From Corynebacterium glucuronolyticum DSM 44120 (GTDB taxonomy: Bacteria; Actinomycetota; Actinomycetes; Mycobacteriales; Mycobacteriaceae): 64,000 nt of DNA. Made by a program: the position numbers and the translations under genes. Position 1 is the stretch's first letter; the number at the start of each line of letters is the position of its first letter. This document shows, in pieces, positions 1-10,123 of this stretch. The notes below the pieces were generated by a model. It worked only from the letters and a program-made list of their open reading frames with translations, was not told the origin of the DNA and made no database searches. Location of the stretch: positions 1,736,001-1,800,000 of the forward strand of contig NZ_CP047452.1 in NCBI RefSeq assembly GCF_030440595.1, given 5' to 3'.

Positions 1-442
1 TGATGCCTGCGGCCGGATTACTAATATCACTTTCGTGGACCGATAGTTCATCGACTGAGATTCTGTGCTCCGTGGCACCGCTATTCAAAGATGAACTTCC
101 TAAATGCGAGAAATTGAGCATAAGCTGGCAATCCCAAAGAGGCGACGAGAACTATACTCGAGATCGTTGCAGCCAGCCAGATTACTGTTTTAGGCATAGT
201 TACCCTGTCGATAAAGCTGTCAGAAATACGCTAACTGCATGTAAAATATAGCACATTAATTTATAACACTTCGGTCGGGGACCCTCGTGTGCTGGACATG
301 GGTTAATAATCTGTAGGGCTGGGAAGTCCGGAGCTTGATAGAAGCAAATACGAGAATATGAGCTCTGCCATGGACCTCATCATGCCGTATTCAGACCTGT
401 TTAATGGTTAGCCTTAGGTATCACTAGCCTTCTGTCCGTGAG
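1..442. other. Gene-less left edge
   Basis: No supported gene is visible. The stretch is more AT-rich than its neighbour nrnA, and the only open frame (3-251, plus, 82 codons) has no recognisable family, ribosome binding site or domain. Transcription of the nrnA operon runs into this region from the right. In other corynebacteria I would expect a MATE-family transporter close to nrnA (family knowledge); it is not here. No clear hairpin terminator was seen. Confidence 0.5.
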
Positions 443-1426
443 CTACTGCACGTTCTTGCCAATTTCCTCGACCACCTGAACAAGGTGGCGGGCGAGATCG
501 TCGGCGGTGCCGGTATCGGAGTAGCCGGCGGCGGGCTTGTGGCCACCACCGCCAAGAGCCTGGGCGTACTCGGCCACGTCGAGGGTGCGCGAGCGCAGGC
601 TCACCGTCCACTCCCCCGGGTGCTGCTCCTTGAACACGCAACCCATATCCGTATCGTCGGTGGCGCGGACGAAATTGATGAGAGACTCAATGGTGGACTT
701 CGGTCGGCCCTCGATCATCTCGTGGGTAGCCGTAAGCGACGCGATCCTAATCCCACCGGCATCGAACACCTGCAGCTTGGACAGGATCTCCCCGTTAAAG
801 CGGAGGTCCTGGGTGGTGATGCGGTCGACAAGCTCGTAGGCAATGGCCTGCTGATCGATCCCCGTCTTCACAAGTTCAGCAGCCACGGCGTGCATCTGCG
901 GGCCGCCCCACCGGAAGCTGCCGGTATCCGTAAGCACGCCGGCGTACAGGCTATGGGCGATGTCCTTGGTGAGTTCCACTCCAAGGGGGGCGATGAAGTA
1001 GTACAACATGACCGCGGTGGCCTCGGCCTCCGGGATGACGAAGTTCTTGTACCCAAACTCGGTGTTAGAGGCGTGGTGATCGATCACCACGGTCTTATCC
1101 AGTGCCGCGATCTCTTCCTGCAGCGCACCCGTGCGGTCGAGGGAGGAGCAATCCACGGTGATGCACGCGGCGACGTCCTGTGGGAAGCTCGTCACGGTGC
1201 GCACGTCCTCGGCACCGGGGATGGTGTACAAGTCCTCGGAGAAGCGCTCCTCCTGGCCGATGAAGCCGTGAGCATTGACACCCTTTTGCCGGAGCATTGC
1301 GACAAGAGCGGTGACGGAACCGATGGCATCGCCATCGGGGCGCACGTGACCGACAACGGCGACCGAAGAAGCGTCGACAAGCCTATCGAGTTCCTGAGCG
1401 AACTGCTCGGCAAAAGCGGTGTACAT
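443..1426 (-). CDS. nrnA: Bifunctional oligoribonuclease / PAP phosphatase NrnA (DHH family)
   Basis: A 327-residue DHH/DHHA1 phosphoesterase. Members of this family degrade short RNA oligonucleotides (nanoRNA) and dephosphorylate 3'-phosphoadenosine 5'-phosphate in the cytosol. The N-terminal DHH domain shows GHVRPDGDAIGS near residue 26 and the defining VIDHHASN near residue 113; the C-terminal DHHA1 domain ends with GGGGHKPAAG near residue 293. Length is normal. The ATG at 1426 is preceded by AAGGAG at good spacing. It lies 23 bp downstream of rbfA, the usual actinobacterial neighbour, and is probably cotranscribed with infB and rbfA. Which of the two activities dominates cannot be told from sequence. 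Confidence 0.93.
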   Translation of the reverse strand: MYTAFAEQFAQELDRLVDASSVAVVGHVRPDGDAIGSVTALVAMLRQKGVNAHGFIGQEERFSEDLYTIPGAEDVRTVTSFPQDVAACITVDCSSLDRTGALQEEIAALDKTVVIDHHASNTEFGYKNFVIPEAEATAVMLYYFIAPLGVELTKDIAHSLYAGVLTDTGSFRWGGPQMHAVAAELVKTGIDQQAIAYELVDRITTQDLRFNGEILSKLQVFDAGGIRIASLTATHEMIEGRPKSTIESLINFVRATDDTDMGCVFKEQHPGEWTVSLRSRTLDVAEYAQALGGGGHKPAAGYSDTGTADDLARHLVQVVEEIGKNVQ

Positions 1427-1449
1427 AATTTTCTCCTTACCACAACGGG

Positions 1450-1872
1450 TTACTTGTACGGATTTTCCTCACCAGCGGGGGTCTTCCCCTCGGCAAGCTT
1501 GCGCACCTCCTCGTCGCGCGCGCGGGCGCGGGCCAGGAGATCTTCCATGTGTGCGCGGGATTCTGGAACCGTGTCCAGTTCGAACGAAAGGGTCGGGGTG
1601 AACCTGACAGAGAGTTGGTCACCGACAATTTTGCGGAGACGACCCTTCCAGCGGTTAAGAGACTCGGCAGCCGCAGCGTAATCGGGCTCTTCATCGAGTG
1701 TCTTACCACGTACAGTGTAGTACACCGTGGCATCATGCAAGTCACCAGTGAGTGAGCAATCGGTCACAGTGATGTACTCCAGATGCCAGTCCTTAATCTC
1801 GTGCTCGAGTGCGGTGGCGACGATCGTTTGGATCCGCTTTGCCATCCTGCCGGCACGTACCTTGTCAGCCAT
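1450..1872 (-). CDS. rbfA: 30S ribosome-binding factor A
   Basis: RbfA is a single KH-like domain protein that binds the 30S subunit during maturation of the 16S rRNA 5' end and is needed for growth in the cold. The 140-residue product has the family pattern, with [19 protein letters not shown] at the N-terminus and a central [13 protein letters not shown] segment. The frame stays open another 25 codons upstream, but the ATG at 1872 is chosen because AAGGAGG lies 6 bp before it and the homology starts there. That Shine-Dalgarno overlaps the stop codon of the decayed MMPL gene upstream, which implies that rbfA was once translationally coupled to it. Confidence 0.95.
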   Translation of the reverse strand: MADKVRAGRMAKRIQTIVATALEHEIKDWHLEYITVTDCSLTGDLHDATVYYTVRGKTLDEEPDYAAAAESLNRWKGRLRKIVGDQLSVRFTPTLSFELDTVPESRAHMEDLLARARARDEEVRKLAEGKTPAGEENPYK

Positions 1873-1882
1873 AAAATCCTCC

Positions 1883-3375
1883 TTAAACTTTTTCCGCGCC
1901 TTCGATCCTACTTGGCCACCAGAACTTGTCACCGAGAAGGATGACAAGGGCGGGGATGAGGATCGTCCGAATCACCCAACACACCAACAAAAATCACGAT
2001 GCCGACCTGGGGTAATACGACGAGCGGGAGAACACCGAGCGCCGCAAACACGCTCGCCAGAAAGATACCCGCAGACGTGATCACCCCACCCCTAGAGGCC
2101 AGCGCTGTAATTATTCCGTCGCGAGTCCCCTCGTGCACAGCTTCCTGACGTGCACGAGTGACAAGGAAGATGGAGTAGTCAATGCCACGGGCGACGAGGA
2201 ACACGAACGCATAGAGAGGGGTTTCCGAGGCAAACCTGTCAAAGCCGAAAACGCCCGTTGAAATCCACCAGCCGAGCCCAAGGGCTGCGACGTTTGTGGC
2301 GACTACGGATGCCACCATGATTGCCGGGGCGACGAGGAAACGGAGCGCGACAGCGAGGGCAACGAAGACCAGCGCCAAGATGACGGGGAAAATCAACCGA
2401 CGGTCAGCCTGCGCGTACGTTTCTGCGTCGATAAGCTGCGCGTTCTGGCCTCCAACAAGAAACTCGGTGCCCGCAACCTGCGTGCGCAACGTCTCCACGT
2501 CTGAGCCGGTGACATTGGCAAGGAACCAGCCATCCACCTCGCCTGCCGGTGTCACCTCTCCGGAAATGGACTCGAGGATCTCTGGATCCTTTGTGGCAAC
2601 AACCTCCGGCGTGGCGGACTGGTCAGGGAACTTTTCCGAAAGCGTCTCTGCTGCCGAAATCGACTCAGACGTATCGATGAACTGATCAGGCTGGTTCAAG
2701 CCGGTTGGGATCGGAATGAGCCCCAGGCAGCAGATGGCGATAAGCACGCCGGCCACGGTGGCTGCGATTCCCGGCCGCGTGCGGACCACGGAACCCACTT
2801 TCTCCCACACTCCGTGATTGGGTGTCTCCCCCACAACAGGCTGCCTCGGCCAGAAAACCCACCGCCCAAACATGACAAGGATTCCGGGAAGCACGAACAT
2901 GGCGAAAATGAATGCGACGATGATCCCCACCGCAGAGGCGAGTCCCAGGCCCCGTGCCGAGGCAACGGTGGAAAGGAGCAAACAGGCAACACCGATGACG
3001 ACGGTAAGTGCCGAGGCAGCAACAGTTTTCACCGTCGGCAATCATGCCGCCGCCATTGCCTCGTAGCGATCCTCGTGACGCAGCAGCTCATCCCTGTATC
3101 GCGAGATCAGCAGCAGGGCGTAGTTTGTGCCAGCACCAAAGACGAGCGCACTCAAAATTCCGGCGGTGGACTCGTCCCACACTATGCCGAGGGGCCGAGC
3201 ACCCAGGTGAAAACCGTCGCCGCGAGGCGGTCACCAATGCCGATCACCAGCAGCGGGATGATCCACAGGATCGGAGACTTGTAGGTGACGATGAGTAGGA
3301 GCGCCACAATGATGCCTGTCACCGACAGCAGAAGGAAACTCGCGCCTTCAAATACGAGCGCGAGTTCCCCTGAAT
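1883..3375 (-). pseudogene. MMPL/RND-family transporter remnant
   Basis: This stretch encodes the C-terminal half of an MMPL-type membrane transporter in broken pieces. The first piece (about 3370-3185) reads LALVFEGASFLLLSVTG and ends WVLGPSA-stop. A frame change near 3186 leads to VWDESTAGILSALVFGAGTN, which runs into an in-frame TGA at 3042-3044. The same frame continues through several membrane segments to QVGIVIFVGVLG. A further frame change near 1965 restores the ending [19 protein letters not shown] and a TAA at 1883-1885. The N-terminal half is missing. At least two frameshifts, one nonsense codon and a 5' truncation make function very unlikely. It sits between infB and rbfA, which are normally adjacent. 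Confidence 0.85.
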
Positions 3376-3382
3376 CTTCACA

Positions 3383-3427
3383 CCTAGGAGCGAAGCCCAT
3401 TCGGTGCTCCACCCCTAGGAGCGAAGC
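3383..3427. repeat. 14-bp direct repeat at the infB / MMPL-remnant junction
   Basis: The sequence CCTAGGAGCGAAGC occurs at 3383-3396 and again at 3414-3427, a 31-bp period, immediately after the infB stop codon. It marks the point where the truncated MMPL remnant begins. It may be a scar of the deletion that removed the 5' part of that gene; this is inference. Confidence 0.7.
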
Positions 3428-3429
3428 GA

Positions 3430-6333
3430 CTAGGTGCGCGGTACCTCGACCATCTCGTACACCTGAATCTGGTCGCCGACAGCGATGTCCGGGTAGCTGA
3501 GAACCATACCGCACTCGTAGCCGGCTGCGACCTCGGTCGCATCGTCCTTGCCACGCCGCAGGGAGTCGATGGTCGCCTTCTCCGCGATGACGTTGCCGTC
3601 GCGGGTGAGGCGGGCGGTCGCATTCCTGCGCACCTTGCCGGTTTCCACCATGCAGCCTGCGATGAGGCCGACAGCCGATGCCTTGAAGAGCTGGCGGATC
3701 TCGGCAGTACCGATTTCCTTCTCCTCATAGATCGGCTTGAGCATGCCCTTGAGAGCGGACTCCACCTCGTTGATGGCATCGTAGATAACCGTGTAGTAGC
3801 GGATATCCACACCTTCTTGGTGTGCGAGCTCCGTCGCCTTACCCTCTGCGCGGACGTTGAAGCCAATGATGATGGCATCAGACGCAGCGGCCAGGGTGAC
3901 GTTGGTCTCGGTGACAGCACCGACACCACGGTCGATGATGTTGAGCTCGACCTCGTCGTCCACCTCGATGTTGAGGAGCGAATCCTCGAGGGCTTCCACG
4001 GAACCTGCGTTGTCGCCCTTGAGGATGAGGTTGAGCTGCTGTGTCTCCTTCAACACGGCATCCAGATCCTCGAGCGAGATGCGCTTCTTCCGCTTCGCCT
4101 GCAGGGCGTTGCGCTTGCGCGCGTTGCGCTGGTTGGCGATCTGGCGAGCAACGCGGTCATCTTCGACCACGAGCAGAGAATCACCGGCACCAGGAACACT
4201 GTCGAGGCCCTGGACCTGTACGGGGCGGGACGGGAGGGCTTCCTCCACGTCGTTGCCGTACTCATCGAGCATGCGACGGACGCGTCCGTGTGCATCGCCG
4301 ACGACGATGGAATCGCCCACACGGAGGGTACCGCGCTGAACGAGAATTGTGGCAACAGGGCCACGACCACGGTCGAGGTGAGCCTCAATGGCAACACCCT
4401 GTGCGTCCATCTCCGGGTTGGCGAACAGTTCGAGCTGCAGATCTGCGGTCAACACGATCGCTTCCAGCAAGGCATCGATGTTGATGTTCTGCTTAGCGGA
4501 AATATCGACAAACTGCGTGTCTCCGCCGTATTCCTCCGGAACGAGGCCGTATTCGGTGAGCTGTCCACGGATCTTCTCCGGGGATGCGCCTTCCTTATCG
4601 ATCTTGTTCACGGCCACCACAATCGGGATGTCCGCAGCCTTGGCGTGGTTAATCGCTTCCACCGTCTGGGGCATAACGCCGTCATCAGCGGCGACAACCA
4701 GAACGGCGATATCCGTGGACTTCGCGCCACGTGCACGCATAGCGGTGAACGCCTCGTGGCCTGGGGTGTCCAGGAAGGTGATCTTGCGAGGCTTGTCTTC
4801 CACCTCAACCTCAACCTGGTACGCGCCGATACCCTGCGTAATGCCACCGGCCTCGCCGGAGCCCACGTTGGAGTGGCGGATCGTATCCAGCAGGCGGGTT
4901 TTACCGTGATCGACGTGGCCCATGACGGACACGACGGCCGGGCGGCGCTCGAGGTCATCCTCGTCGCCCTCGTCCTCACCGAACTGAAGGTCGAAGCTCT
5001 CCAGGAGTTCGCGATCCTCATCCTCGGGGGACACAACCTCAACCTTGAAGTTCATTTCCTCGCCAAGCAGCTGCAGCGTCTCGTCCGAAACGGATGCCGT
5101 TGCGGTTACCATTTCGCCGAGGTTGAACAGAGCCTGAACAAGCTGCGAGGCCTCGGTGTTGATCTTGTCTGCGAAATCTGCAAGCGATGCACCGCGTGCG
5201 AGGCGGATGGTCTGGCCCTTGCCGTCAGGTAGCTTGACGCCGCCAACGACCTTCGGTGCCTTCATTGCCTCGTATTCTTGGCGCTTCTGACGCTTCGACT
5301 TGCGTCCCTTGCGGGGTGCGCCACCCGGACGTCCGAATGCACCTGCGGTACCGCCGCGACGTCCGCCGCGACCACCACGTGGTGCGCCGAAACCGCCGTT
5401 GTTGTGTCCGCCACGGCCGCGACCGCCACGGCCTCCACGGCTTTCCTTGGATGTGGCGGAATGGCTCGGCATCTGGCCCGGACTCGGGTGTGTCGGCATC
5501 TGTGCCGGCGACGGACGCTTCGATCCGTGGCTTGCGCCGGTTGACCTGCCGGGTGCTGCACTCCTGTGACCGCCTCGGTTTCCACCGGGGCGGGGGCTCC
5601 CGCCACGACCAGACTGACCACTGCCAGATCCGGGCCGCCCTCCGCGGTTTCCACCGGGACGCGGCGGGCGACTGGATGAGCTGCTCGTGGAAAATGGGTT
5701 GTTTGCAACACGCGGTGCCCCGCCACGCGGGCGCGGTGGCATACCCGGCTTCGGGCCGGGCTTCGGCGTTGACTTGTCATTACCTGCGTGTGCTTCCGCA
5801 GACTTGTGTGCTGCGGTTGCAGGGGTGGGCTTCGGTGCACCTGGCTTTGGTGCAGGCTTGGTCTTTTTCTCCCCGTGTGCCGCCTTCGCAGCCTTGGCTG
5901 GGCTCGGAGCCTTTTCTCCCGGCTTCGGGCCAGGCTTTGCTGCAGAAGCAGTCTTGCTGGAAGAATTCTTCGGCTTCGGCGCTGCCGCCGTTTCCTCGGC
6001 GACACGTGCCGGTGAGGGGTGCGCCTTAGCCGGAGACGGCTTTGCACCCGGCTTCGGGGCAGGCTTCGCCGCCGATGGCTTGGCCGTAGACGGCCTTGTG
6101 GCAGTTGTCTTCTTTGCGGCATCAGCCGGTTTTGTGGCCTTTGTGGGCTTCTTCGGCTCTTCAGCTTCGCCATGCGATGCGTAAAACTCGCGCATCTTGC
6201 GAATTACCGGTGGCTGGATTGTTGACGATGCCGTCTTTACAAACTCGCCTTGCTCCTTCAGCGTGGCGAGCAATTCCTTGCTTGTTACCCCGAGCTCTTT
6301 CGCGAGCTCGTGGACACGTAGCTTTCCGGGCAC
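3430..6333 (-). CDS. infB: Translation initiation factor IF-2
   Basis: IF-2 is the GTPase that places initiator tRNA on the 30S subunit and promotes subunit joining. The product is 967 residues. Residues 1-50 form an IF2_N module ([20 protein letters not shown]). About 60-365 is low-complexity linker, first Ala/Lys/Pro with PKPG repeats, then Gly/Arg-rich, as in other actinobacteria. A second IF2_N module lies near 380. The G domain has GHVDHGKT near 471, [18 protein letters not shown] and NKID. Domains II-IV follow to the VPRT end. The start is the GTG at 6333, with AAGGAG 5 bp upstream; the frame is open further upstream but without homology. It is downstream of nusA and ylxR in the usual operon. 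Confidence 0.97.
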   Translation of the reverse strand: MPGKLRVHELAKELGVTSKELLATLKEQGEFVKTASSTIQPPVIRKMREFYASHGEAEEPKKPTKATKPADAAKKTTATRPSTAKPSAAKPAPKPGAKPSPAKAHPSPARVAEETAAAPKPKNSSSKTASAAKPGPKPGEKAPSPAKAAKAAHGEKKTKPAPKPGAPKPTPATAAHKSAEAHAGNDKSTPKPGPKPGMPPRPRGGAPRVANNPFSTSSSSSRPPRPGGNRGGRPGSGSGQSGRGGSPRPGGNRGGHRSAAPGRSTGASHGSKRPSPAQMPTHPSPGQMPSHSATSKESRGGRGGRGRGGHNNGGFGAPRGGRGGRRGGTAGAFGRPGGAPRKGRKSKRQKRQEYEAMKAPKVVGGVKLPDGKGQTIRLARGASLADFADKINTEASQLVQALFNLGEMVTATASVSDETLQLLGEEMNFKVEVVSPEDEDRELLESFDLQFGEDEGDEDDLERRPAVVSVMGHVDHGKTRLLDTIRHSNVGSGEAGGITQGIGAYQVEVEVEDKPRKITFLDTPGHEAFTAMRARGAKSTDIAVLVVAADDGVMPQTVEAINHAKAADIPIVVAVNKIDKEGASPEKIRGQLTEYGLVPEEYGGDTQFVDISAKQNINIDALLEAIVLTADLQLELFANPEMDAQGVAIEAHLDRGRGPVATILVQRGTLRVGDSIVVGDAHGRVRRMLDEYGNDVEEALPSRPVQVQGLDSVPGAGDSLLVVEDDRVARQIANQRNARKRNALQAKRKKRISLEDLDAVLKETQQLNLILKGDNAGSVEALEDSLLNIEVDDEVELNIIDRGVGAVTETNVTLAAASDAIIIGFNVRAEGKATELAHQEGVDIRYYTVIYDAINEVESALKGMLKPIYEEKEIGTAEIRQLFKASAVGLIAGCMVETGKVRRNATARLTRDGNVIAEKATIDSLRRGKDDATEVAAGYECGMVLSYPDIAVGDQIQVYEMVEVPRT

Positions 6334-6474
6334 TGTACTCCTTGTATATCTGGTTAGGTCACGAGTAGCCCACAGAATTGGCACCACCGTGTGAGAGGTG
6401 GCCCGAAAAGCCAAGTCGTGCGACTACCGTGACATGGTCTGGACTTTCATCGCTGATGCTTCATCGTGTGCTCA

Positions 6475-6879
6475 TCAGTTACTAGGGTCTTTCCTTGTCG
6501 TAGTCATACCGCGGTCTGCGGAGGATTCTCGGTTGTTTATCCCCGCAGGTGCGGCTTGCGCGCGCGAGATGTACTCACGCACCGGTGAGGAATCTGGATT
6601 CCTCTTCATCCTTAACGCCCGGCGAAACGCCTGACGCTTTTCTGCTATCTCATAGGCCTCCACTGTCGGGGTCAGCCATGCGCCTCGCCCTGGAAGCCTT
6701 CGCTGCGGGTCCGGAATCACGCGATTAGACGCATCCGTATCCGCAACAACACGAAGTAGTGAGGTGTCAGGTTGAACCCGACGAGTGGCGATGCAGGTTC
6801 GGAATCGGTTGCGTGGAGAGGTCACTGGACAGTCAGCACTTGTTGTTTTCCGTGCTTTCTCAGTTCCCACCTGCGACAC
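6475..6879 (-). CDS. ylxR: YlxR family (DUF448) RNA-binding protein
   Basis: YlxR is a small basic protein found between nusA and infB in many bacteria; the fold suggests RNA binding. The family core is clear: FRTCIATRR, then DPQRRLPGRGAWL, then EKRQAFRRALRM. About 35 residues follow the core as a polar tail with no recognised domain. The start is uncertain. I chose the GTG at 6879 because GGAGG lies 4 bp upstream; a GTG at 6825, nearer the conserved core, is an alternative. It sits 141 bp upstream of infB and belongs to the nusA-infB transcription unit. Confidence 0.85.
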   Translation of the reverse strand: MSQVGTEKARKTTSADCPVTSPRNRFRTCIATRRVQPDTSLLRVVADTDASNRVIPDPQRRLPGRGAWLTPTVEAYEIAEKRQAFRRALRMKRNPDSSPVREYISRAQAAPAGINNRESSADRGMTTTRKDPSN

Positions 6880-6967
6880 AACACCTCCGAACACTCTTAG
6901 CCACTGGCATTACTTCCACAAAAGAACTCGTGGTCACTGGTGTGAACAACGAGCCTTTAGACATGTT

Positions 6968-7012
6968 ACGCCACCTGCGCCGATTTTGTGAAAATAACGG
7001 CGCAGGTGGCGT
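6968..7012. other. Perfect 15-bp hairpin between nusA and ylxR
   Basis: ACGCCACCTGCGCCG at 6968-6982 is perfectly complementary to 6998-7012. The 15-nt loop itself contains ATTTT and AAAAT, which could extend the stem by 5 bp. No T-run follows on either strand. It could be a weak or T-less terminator, or an RNase processing site in the nusA-infB mRNA. Confidence 0.75.
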
Positions 7013-7175
7013 CCTTTCAGATGTTCTGCTACCCAGTCCCCTGCGCGTTCGGACCGATCGTGCAGGCGATCAGGAGAATCCGCCCCACTGGAGGCATTGC
7101 ATCTTGCCGTGGACGTGCTGCTTGCTGATATCCCACCGAGGTGGATGCTGCTCGTCCGGAAGATGGTGCATCGGA

Positions 7176-8168
7176 TTAGGACTCGTCGGAACGAATGTCG
7201 ATCTTCCAGCCGGTCAGTCGTGCAGCAAGACGGGCGTTCTGCCCCTCTTTGCCGATTGCCAGGGACAGCTGATAATCCGGCACGGTGACGCGAGCAATCT
7301 GGTTCTCCTCATCGAGAACCTCCACTCCAACGACTTTAGAGGGAGCGAGCGCATTGCCAACGTAGGTGGCGGGATTCTCGTCGTAATCGATGATGTCGAT
7401 CTTCTCACCGCGGAGCTCTCGCATGACATTGTTCACGCGCTGTCCCTTCGGACCAATGCAGGCACCCTTCGCGTTGACGCCCTTCGTGGTGGCGTGGACG
7501 GCAATCTTAGACCGGTGCCCCGCCTCGCGAGCAATGCCCACGATTTCCACGTCGCCGGACTCCACCTCAGGAACTTCGAGTTCGAAGAGCCGACGAACCA
7601 GTTCCGGGTGCGTGCGAGAAAGGGAAATTTGCAGGGAACCCCGCCCCTTGCCTACGCCAACGATGTAGCACTTCACACGGTCACCGTGCTTCAGGTTTTC
7701 TCCGGGAATTTGCTCACCGGGCAGCAGAATACCGTCCTGCCCCTGAAGCTCCGTTCCGAGCCGAACCACAGCAATCCCCCGCTCATTCGCGCGGGCATCA
7801 GCCTGAACGACACCTGACACGCACTTGCCTTCGAGCCCCGCATATTCGTCAAAGTCTCGGTCGGTTTTCACCTCACGCAGACGCCGGTAGACAGCATCTC
7901 GAACTACACTCGCGCCAAGTCGGCCAAAGTCTTCGGGAGTTTCATCTTGTTCAGAAATAATCTCCCCGTCCTCATCACGTTCAATGGCGAACACAGTGAC
8001 TGCTCCCGAGTCAGGGTCGATCTCGACGCGCGCGCTGGACTCGTCCTCAAGGTGGTGTGCCTGCAGATACGCACTGTGCAACCCCTGGGCGATGGTGGTG
8101 AGAAGGTCTTCGACGGAGATTCCCTTCTCTTTCTCCAGTACGCGGAGCGCGGACATGTCAATATTCAC
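7176..8168 (-). CDS. nusA: Transcription termination/antitermination factor NusA
   Basis: NusA binds RNA polymerase and modulates pausing, termination and antitermination. The 330-residue protein has an N-terminal domain (about 1-110), an S1 domain (GKCVSGVVQADARANERGIAVV onward) and two KH domains ending SLAIGKEGQNARLAARLTGW, where GKEGQN is the second KH loop and GPKGQR belongs to the first. It ends soon after KH2, as in actinobacteria that lack the acidic repeats of the E. coli protein. The GTG at 8168 is used because AGAGG lies 8 bp before it; the frame extends 17 codons further upstream without homology. It follows rimP and precedes ylxR. Confidence 0.96.
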   Translation of the reverse strand: MNIDMSALRVLEKEKGISVEDLLTTIAQGLHSAYLQAHHLEDESSARVEIDPDSGAVTVFAIERDEDGEIISEQDETPEDFGRLGASVVRDAVYRRLREVKTDRDFDEYAGLEGKCVSGVVQADARANERGIAVVRLGTELQGQDGILLPGEQIPGENLKHGDRVKCYIVGVGKGRGSLQISLSRTHPELVRRLFELEVPEVESGDVEIVGIAREAGHRSKIAVHATTKGVNAKGACIGPKGQRVNNVMRELRGEKIDIIDYDENPATYVGNALAPSKVVGVEVLDEENQIARVTVPDYQLSLAIGKEGQNARLAARLTGWKIDIRSDES

Positions 8169-8329
8169 TTGTTTTACCTCTTGTGTAGTTGATGGCGTGA
8201 ATGGATAGCTCGTGTACACATTATCGCAGTAGGACTTTCCCCGTACCAGCAGCCGATTGAAAATCGACTGTTGAAACGGGGGCAGCTAGGGCAGCAACTG
8301 CTGACACAGTGGCTGGTTTTTCCCACGTA

Positions 8330-8872
8330 TTACTCCTCAAATGGTTCTTGCGAAAGAGCGGCCTCATTTTTTGGCGCGCCGTTAAACTCAATTTCTACCA
8401 CGGCTCGCTTAACATCGTGTAACGCGACGATTGTCTTCTTGGCTTTCTTGTTTCCCTTCGTGCCCTCGGAGTAAATGAGGACTACTCGGTCTTCTTCCGG
8501 GCTCAGGGCACCGATGCGGTAGGTTGCAGGCTCCTGCCCTTTGAGGGTAACTGTAACAGCGCGACCACGGTTGCGCGCCCACTGGTACGGCCGGGTCAGT
8601 GGCTCATCGATACCTGGAGTGGAAACCTCAAGGTTGTAACCAGCCCCGAAGGACAACTCTTTGGAGGCCTCCTTCTCATCAAAAACCTGTGACAGGGCCG
8701 TTGAGAATTCTCCTACAGCATCAATATCTGGATCCGACTCGGAATCGACGATGACCGTAACGGTGGAATGTGGGCCTGCTTCAACTGTTTTTACGCGAAG
8801 GGGAAACAGACCCCAAGGGCGACCGGTTTCGGTTGCAATATCGAGCAAAGTCTTTTCTGATGGAAGTGCCAT
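8330..8872 (-). CDS. rimP: Ribosome maturation factor RimP
   Basis: RimP binds free 30S subunits and is needed for their maturation. The 180-residue product has the two-domain layout of the family: an N-terminal domain with VTVIVDSESDPDIDAVGEFST and LEVSTPGIDEPLTRPYQW, and a C-terminal SH3-like domain ending KRAVVEIEFNG. The family DPDI..V motif is intact. It is the first gene of the rimP-nusA-ylxR-infB unit and is divergent from the DUF4439 lipoprotein gene, 55 bp away, so both promoters must lie in or near that short gap. Confidence 0.93.
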   Translation of the reverse strand: MALPSEKTLLDIATETGRPWGLFPLRVKTVEAGPHSTVTVIVDSESDPDIDAVGEFSTALSQVFDEKEASKELSFGAGYNLEVSTPGIDEPLTRPYQWARNRGRAVTVTLKGQEPATYRIGALSPEEDRVVLIYSEGTKGNKKAKKTIVALHDVKRAVVEIEFNGAPKNEAALSQEPFEE

Positions 8873-8927
8873 GTTCTAAATGGTACCGGTTACCGCATAA
8901 AACGCGGAACGGTTACACTTTTTCATC

Positions 8928-10085
8928 GTGCTTACAACTCCGGCTGAACACTCGACTACACCACAGAATCCTCTACTGCGGGGGACTTTTCATCCGCGTT
9001 TCTTCCAACGGGCGCGGAAGTTAACGTCGCTGTTAACAGCGTCTGTCGTGCTTGCTGGCGCGACGGGGGGCTGCAGTGCATTCCAGGGCCCGCAGCCCGA
9101 TCGCACACTCGTTGGACTCGAGCACAATGCAGTGGCGATCGCTGGTTCAGAGGAGCTATCGGACGCGCAAGCTCAGGTGTGGAGAGACCAAGCTGCGACG
9201 TTGCACGCTGAAGCTGAACGGCTGTGCGGGATGACGAAGGACGGTTCGCTTCCCCCTAGTTGTGTTTACTCCATCGATCCTGTTTCAGGGCAGATCGACG
9301 CTCAGTCCCAACGCACACTAAAAACTCTCACCCCCGGTGACAAGGACGGGGACGCTGCCTCAAGCGAGTACACCATCGATCCTGAGTCTTGTGCGGCATC
9401 CTCTTCGGGGCCCCGCGTCGCAGGAAAACGCGCAGCTACGTTAGAGACTGTACTGGATGCGATGATCGCCTCGCTATCTGAGGCCGACAAGACTAGTCAG
9501 CCACTCATCGCCGACCAGTACGTCGCAGCCAGCCTGGCTGCTCCCCAGATCCCTAGCCTTGACCTCACAGCCGAGGGAGAAAACGACCTTGTCACCCATA
9601 TCCTCAACCAGCTTCCTACAGCACGTGGCTGTGATGCGGACTTCTCTGCAAATCTCAGCCAGGCCGATAAGCAAGCTGTTGAGGAAGCACTTGGTTGGCA
9701 GGAGGCATCCCAGTACGGCCTAACCACGGCAGCTGCTTACGCAGATCCTACAATTGGGAACCTCATGGTGGCGGCATCAAAGGAACACGGTTTAGTTGAG
9801 CACGCCTTGCAGACTCTCGTCCCGCAGGCTTCTACTGCATCTGCTCCTGGATATGCCACCCCGACAGTTACACCGACCGATCCCACGAGCGCACTGCAAT
9901 ACGCTGTCTTGGACGGAGTCCAGTCCACCCGCATGTGGCGTGAACTAGCTGCGCGAGCGGAAGACCCTGCGTGGCGAGAGTTCTGTGTACGCGCTGCCGG
10001 CCAGGCCGCTCTCCGGAGTCTTCCTCTGGTTCAAGCTGCTGGGCTCAGTGTGGAGGACGCGGGGCTGGTTGAAACCCACCCCTAG
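8928..10085 (+). CDS. DUF4439-type lipoprotein
   Basis: The 385-residue product has a basic N-terminus, a hydrophobic stretch and a lipobox (LAGATGGC, Cys49), so it is probably a lipid-anchored extracytoplasmic protein. The C-terminal third (about 245-385) is helical, with AVEEALGWQEASQYGLTTAAA and LQYAVLDGVQSTRMWRELA, resembling the ferritin-like DUF4439 domain that is encoded next to rimP in many actinobacteria. The middle contains a Cys pair region of unknown role. The GTG at 8928 has no good ribosome binding site, so the transcript may be leaderless or the start slightly different. The biochemical function is not known to me. Confidence 0.75.
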   Translation: MLTTPAEHSTTPQNPLLRGTFHPRFFQRARKLTSLLTASVVLAGATGGCSAFQGPQPDRTLVGLEHNAVAIAGSEELSDAQAQVWRDQAATLHAEAERLCGMTKDGSLPPSCVYSIDPVSGQIDAQSQRTLKTLTPGDKDGDAASSEYTIDPESCAASSSGPRVAGKRAATLETVLDAMIASLSEADKTSQPLIADQYVAASLAAPQIPSLDLTAEGENDLVTHILNQLPTARGCDADFSANLSQADKQAVEEALGWQEASQYGLTTAAAYADPTIGNLMVAASKEHGLVEHALQTLVPQASTASAPGYATPTVTPTDPTSALQYAVLDGVQSTRMWRELAARAEDPAWREFCVRAAGQAALRSLPLVQAAGLSVEDAGLVETHP

Positions 10086-10123
10086 GCCACGCCGGTGAGC
10101 TAGAACAACCCACAGCCAACGAC

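Noticed and set aside
3..251. Small open frame at the left edge
   Set aside because: No start signals, no homology pattern, AT-rich non-coding context.
403..421. DtxR-like sequence GGTTAGCCTTAGGTA near the nrnA stop
   Set aside because: Only about 12 of 19 matches and no promoter or start codon downstream.
485..1681. Plus-strand open frame (398 codons) opposite nrnA and rbfA
   Set aside because: Antisense shadow of two well-identified genes; composition is that of a reverse frame.
3817..5232. Long plus-strand open frame (471 codons) opposite infB
   Set aside because: Shadow of the high-GC infB coding frame; no ribosome binding site or family features.
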